6,619 bases of DNA, from contig VGKN01000091.1 of NCBI GenBank assembly GCA_016867055.1, positions 1 through 6,619 of the forward strand. The letters run 5' to 3'. The translations under genes were made by a program, and so were the position numbers. The notes under the pieces are model-generated. The model searched no databases and was not told the DNA's origin. It saw only the letters and a program-made list of their open reading frames with translations. This document shows positions 5,443 to 6,619 of the stretch, in pieces (position 1 is the first letter of the stretch; each line of letters opens with the position of its first letter). The stretch comes from Candidatus Omnitrophota bacterium. GTDB taxonomy: Bacteria; Omnitrophota; Koll11; VGKN01.

Positions 5443-6619
5443 TCAAAAATATTCCTCTATAAACTCCTTCCACTTAAATTTAATCTTATCAAAGAAATTT
5501 AAACTAATAGTTTGAATCTTCTTATGTTTCTTTAAAAGACCGTACTTTACCAATCCTATGCTGGTTAGATAATCGGGGCTATTTATATTTTGAATGTTTG
5601 ATATAACATCCTTGACCATCCCTAACCTAACAGGCATCCCCAATATATCTTCAGAGACCTCTAAAAAATCATCCATTAGAGATGTTCCTCCTGTAAAGAC
5701 AACTCCAAACGTCACTCTTTTTAGAATCTGCACTTTGTCAATCTTGGATTTTATCTGTGATATCATATCGTTCAGGGTCGGCTCTATTATTTCAGAGAGA
5801 TATCTTCTCGTAATCCCTTTCTGCCATCTTCCATCTTTAATAACAAATCTTTCATCATTGTTCAGTTTCCTTGGATTTGCACAGCCGAATCTTCTTTTAA
5901 TAAGTTCTGCATACTCAAAGGAAATTTTAAGTTCTTTTGAAATAGCCTCGGTTATACAATCTCCACCAACAAGGATAACCTCGGTAAATCTTATATTATT
6001 TTCCCAAAATACCACTATTTCTGTTGTCCCTGCTCCTATATCCACAAGGACAACACCTAAGTCTTTTTCATGCTCACTAAGAACTGCGTTAGCAGTGGCA
6101 AAACCAGAAAAAATCAATTCCGCAATCTCAATCCCAGAGGCCCTAATGGATTTTGCTATGTTCTGTACGCAAGACGCCAATGCTGTAATTATGTGAAGTT
6201 CTGCCTCAAGTTTTTTCCCAAACATCCCAACAGGGCTTTTTATATCCAATTGTTCATCTATAATAAAACTTAACGGAAAGATATGCAATATATATCTTTC
6301 AAATGGAATGTATGTATTTGTCGCCATATCTATGACTCTGTTAACATCGAGTCTGGTTATTTCATTGTCTTTTGCTGATATATTTATGCGGCCCTTTGCC
6401 ATATTGGTTTTTATGTGATGCCCTGTAATATTTGCATATACAGAACTTATCTTTGATTTTGATTTCTCCTCCAGCTGTTTTATTAAACCGTCTATAGAAT
6501 CGGTTAATTCCTTAATATTTATAACTACACCATTCTTTATTCCTTTAGAACAAACAGAATGGGCATTTATTATACTAATTTTATCATTCCTATCAAAACT
6601 CCCCAAACAAGCGGATATT
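5443..6619 (-). CDS. ftsA: Cell division protein FtsA, 5' end cut off by window edge
   Basis: Actin-like ATPase that tethers FtsZ to the inner membrane and recruits late divisome proteins. Numbering starts at the first complete codon in the window (391 residues visible). The frame is open to the window edge, and the residues before the TTG at 6606 (ISAC) align with the SKICAVIGE region that follows the first phosphate loop of FtsA, so that TTG is not a real start and about 10-20 residues are missing. Visible features are SKGIKNGVVINI (24-35), the 1C (SHS2) insertion around 80-160 with ILHIFP (110-115) and SPVGMFGKKLEAELHI (128-143), phosphate-2 loop VDIGAGTTE (192-200), VGGDCITEAIS (217-227), FTGGTSLMDD (308-317) and a C-terminal amphipathic tail FFDKIKFKWKEFIEEYF (375-391), the membrane-targeting helix. 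The 1C insertion and this tail favour FtsA over the related pilus protein PilM. FtsZ is expected directly downstream but is not there. Confidence 0.95.
   Translation of the reverse strand, partial: ISACLGSFDRNDKISIINAHSVCSKGIKNGVVINIKELTDSIDGLIKQLEEKSKSKISSVYANITGHHIKTNMAKGRINISAKDNEITRLDVNRVIDMATNTYIPFERYILHIFPLSFIIDEQLDIKSPVGMFGKKLEAELHIITALASCVQNIAKSIRASGIEIAELIFSGFATANAVLSEHEKDLGVVLVDIGAGTTEIVVFWENNIRFTEVILVGGDCITEAISKELKISFEYAELIKRRFGCANPRKLNNDERFVIKDGRWQKGITRRYLSEIIEPTLNDMISQIKSKIDKVQILKRVTFGVVFTGGTSLMDDFLEVSEDILGMPVRLGMVKDVISNIQNINSPDYLTSIGLVKYGLLKKHKKIQTISLNFFDKIKFKWKEFIEEYF

Noticed and set aside
5278..5502. A 74-codon + strand open frame crossing the repeat
   Set aside because: It runs from AT-rich leader through the palindromic repeat into antisense ftsA, so it is a composite of non-coding DNA.
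5594..6196. A 200-codon open frame on the + strand opposite ftsA
   Set aside because: It lies fully antisense to a clearly conserved ftsA, its product resembles no family I recognise, and it has no good ribosome binding site. It is a shadow of the coding strand.
5443..6619. Identity as PilM, the FtsA-like pilus protein, given the nearby pilT
   Set aside because: The sequence carries the FtsA 1C insertion (SPVGMFGKKLEAELHI region), the SKGIKNGVV segment and a C-terminal amphipathic membrane-targeting tail, all features of FtsA.

Overview
The window is a single-strand block of seven protein genes, all read on the minus strand, so gene order in transcription runs from the right end to the left end: ftsA (5' end cut by the window edge), a pilT-type retraction ATPase, an uncharacterised radical SAM protein, yggS (PLP homeostasis), proC (pyrroline-5-carboxylate reductase), yggT (small membrane protein) and mtnP (methylthioadenosine phosphorylase, 3' end cut by the window edge). 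No RNA gene, insertion sequence or CRISPR array was found.

The DNA is AT-rich and gene-dense. It encodes a type IV pilus motor and a bacterial FtsA, so it comes from a bacterium, most likely diderm. The gene content would fit an uncultured lineage such as Omnitrophota or a deltaproteobacterial relative, but that placement is a guess from memory and not proven by the sequence.

Layout by region. 5443-6619: FtsA, the actin-like membrane tether of the divisome. 5258-5442: the largest non-coding gap, which carries a GC-rich (about 61% by hand count), strongly palindromic repeat element of about 111 bp and no ftsZ. 4157-5257: PilT-like hexameric ATPase. 2794-4164: radical SAM protein, overlapping pilT by 8 bases and probably translationally coupled to it. 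2702-2793: a short gap with a possible promoter. 1973-2701, 1164-1991, 861-1163: yggS, proC and yggT, packed with a 19-base overlap and then zero spacing. 1-832: mtnP, 28 bases further on.

The cluster combines two known neighbourhoods. One is the pilT-yggS-proC-yggT block of gammaproteobacteria (Pseudomonas pilT region; E. coli yggR-yggS-yggT). The other is the division-linked ftsA-ftsZ-yggS-sepF-yggT block of Gram-positives. Here ftsA lies upstream of the first type of block, ftsZ is missing from its usual place directly after ftsA, and a GC-rich palindromic repeat sits exactly at that junction. This is the most notable structural point in the window. It could reflect a genuine rearrangement or, if the sequence is a metagenomic assembly, a repeat-mediated misjoin. 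The radical SAM protein is the one gene of truly unknown function. No convincing new defence or mobile system is visible.
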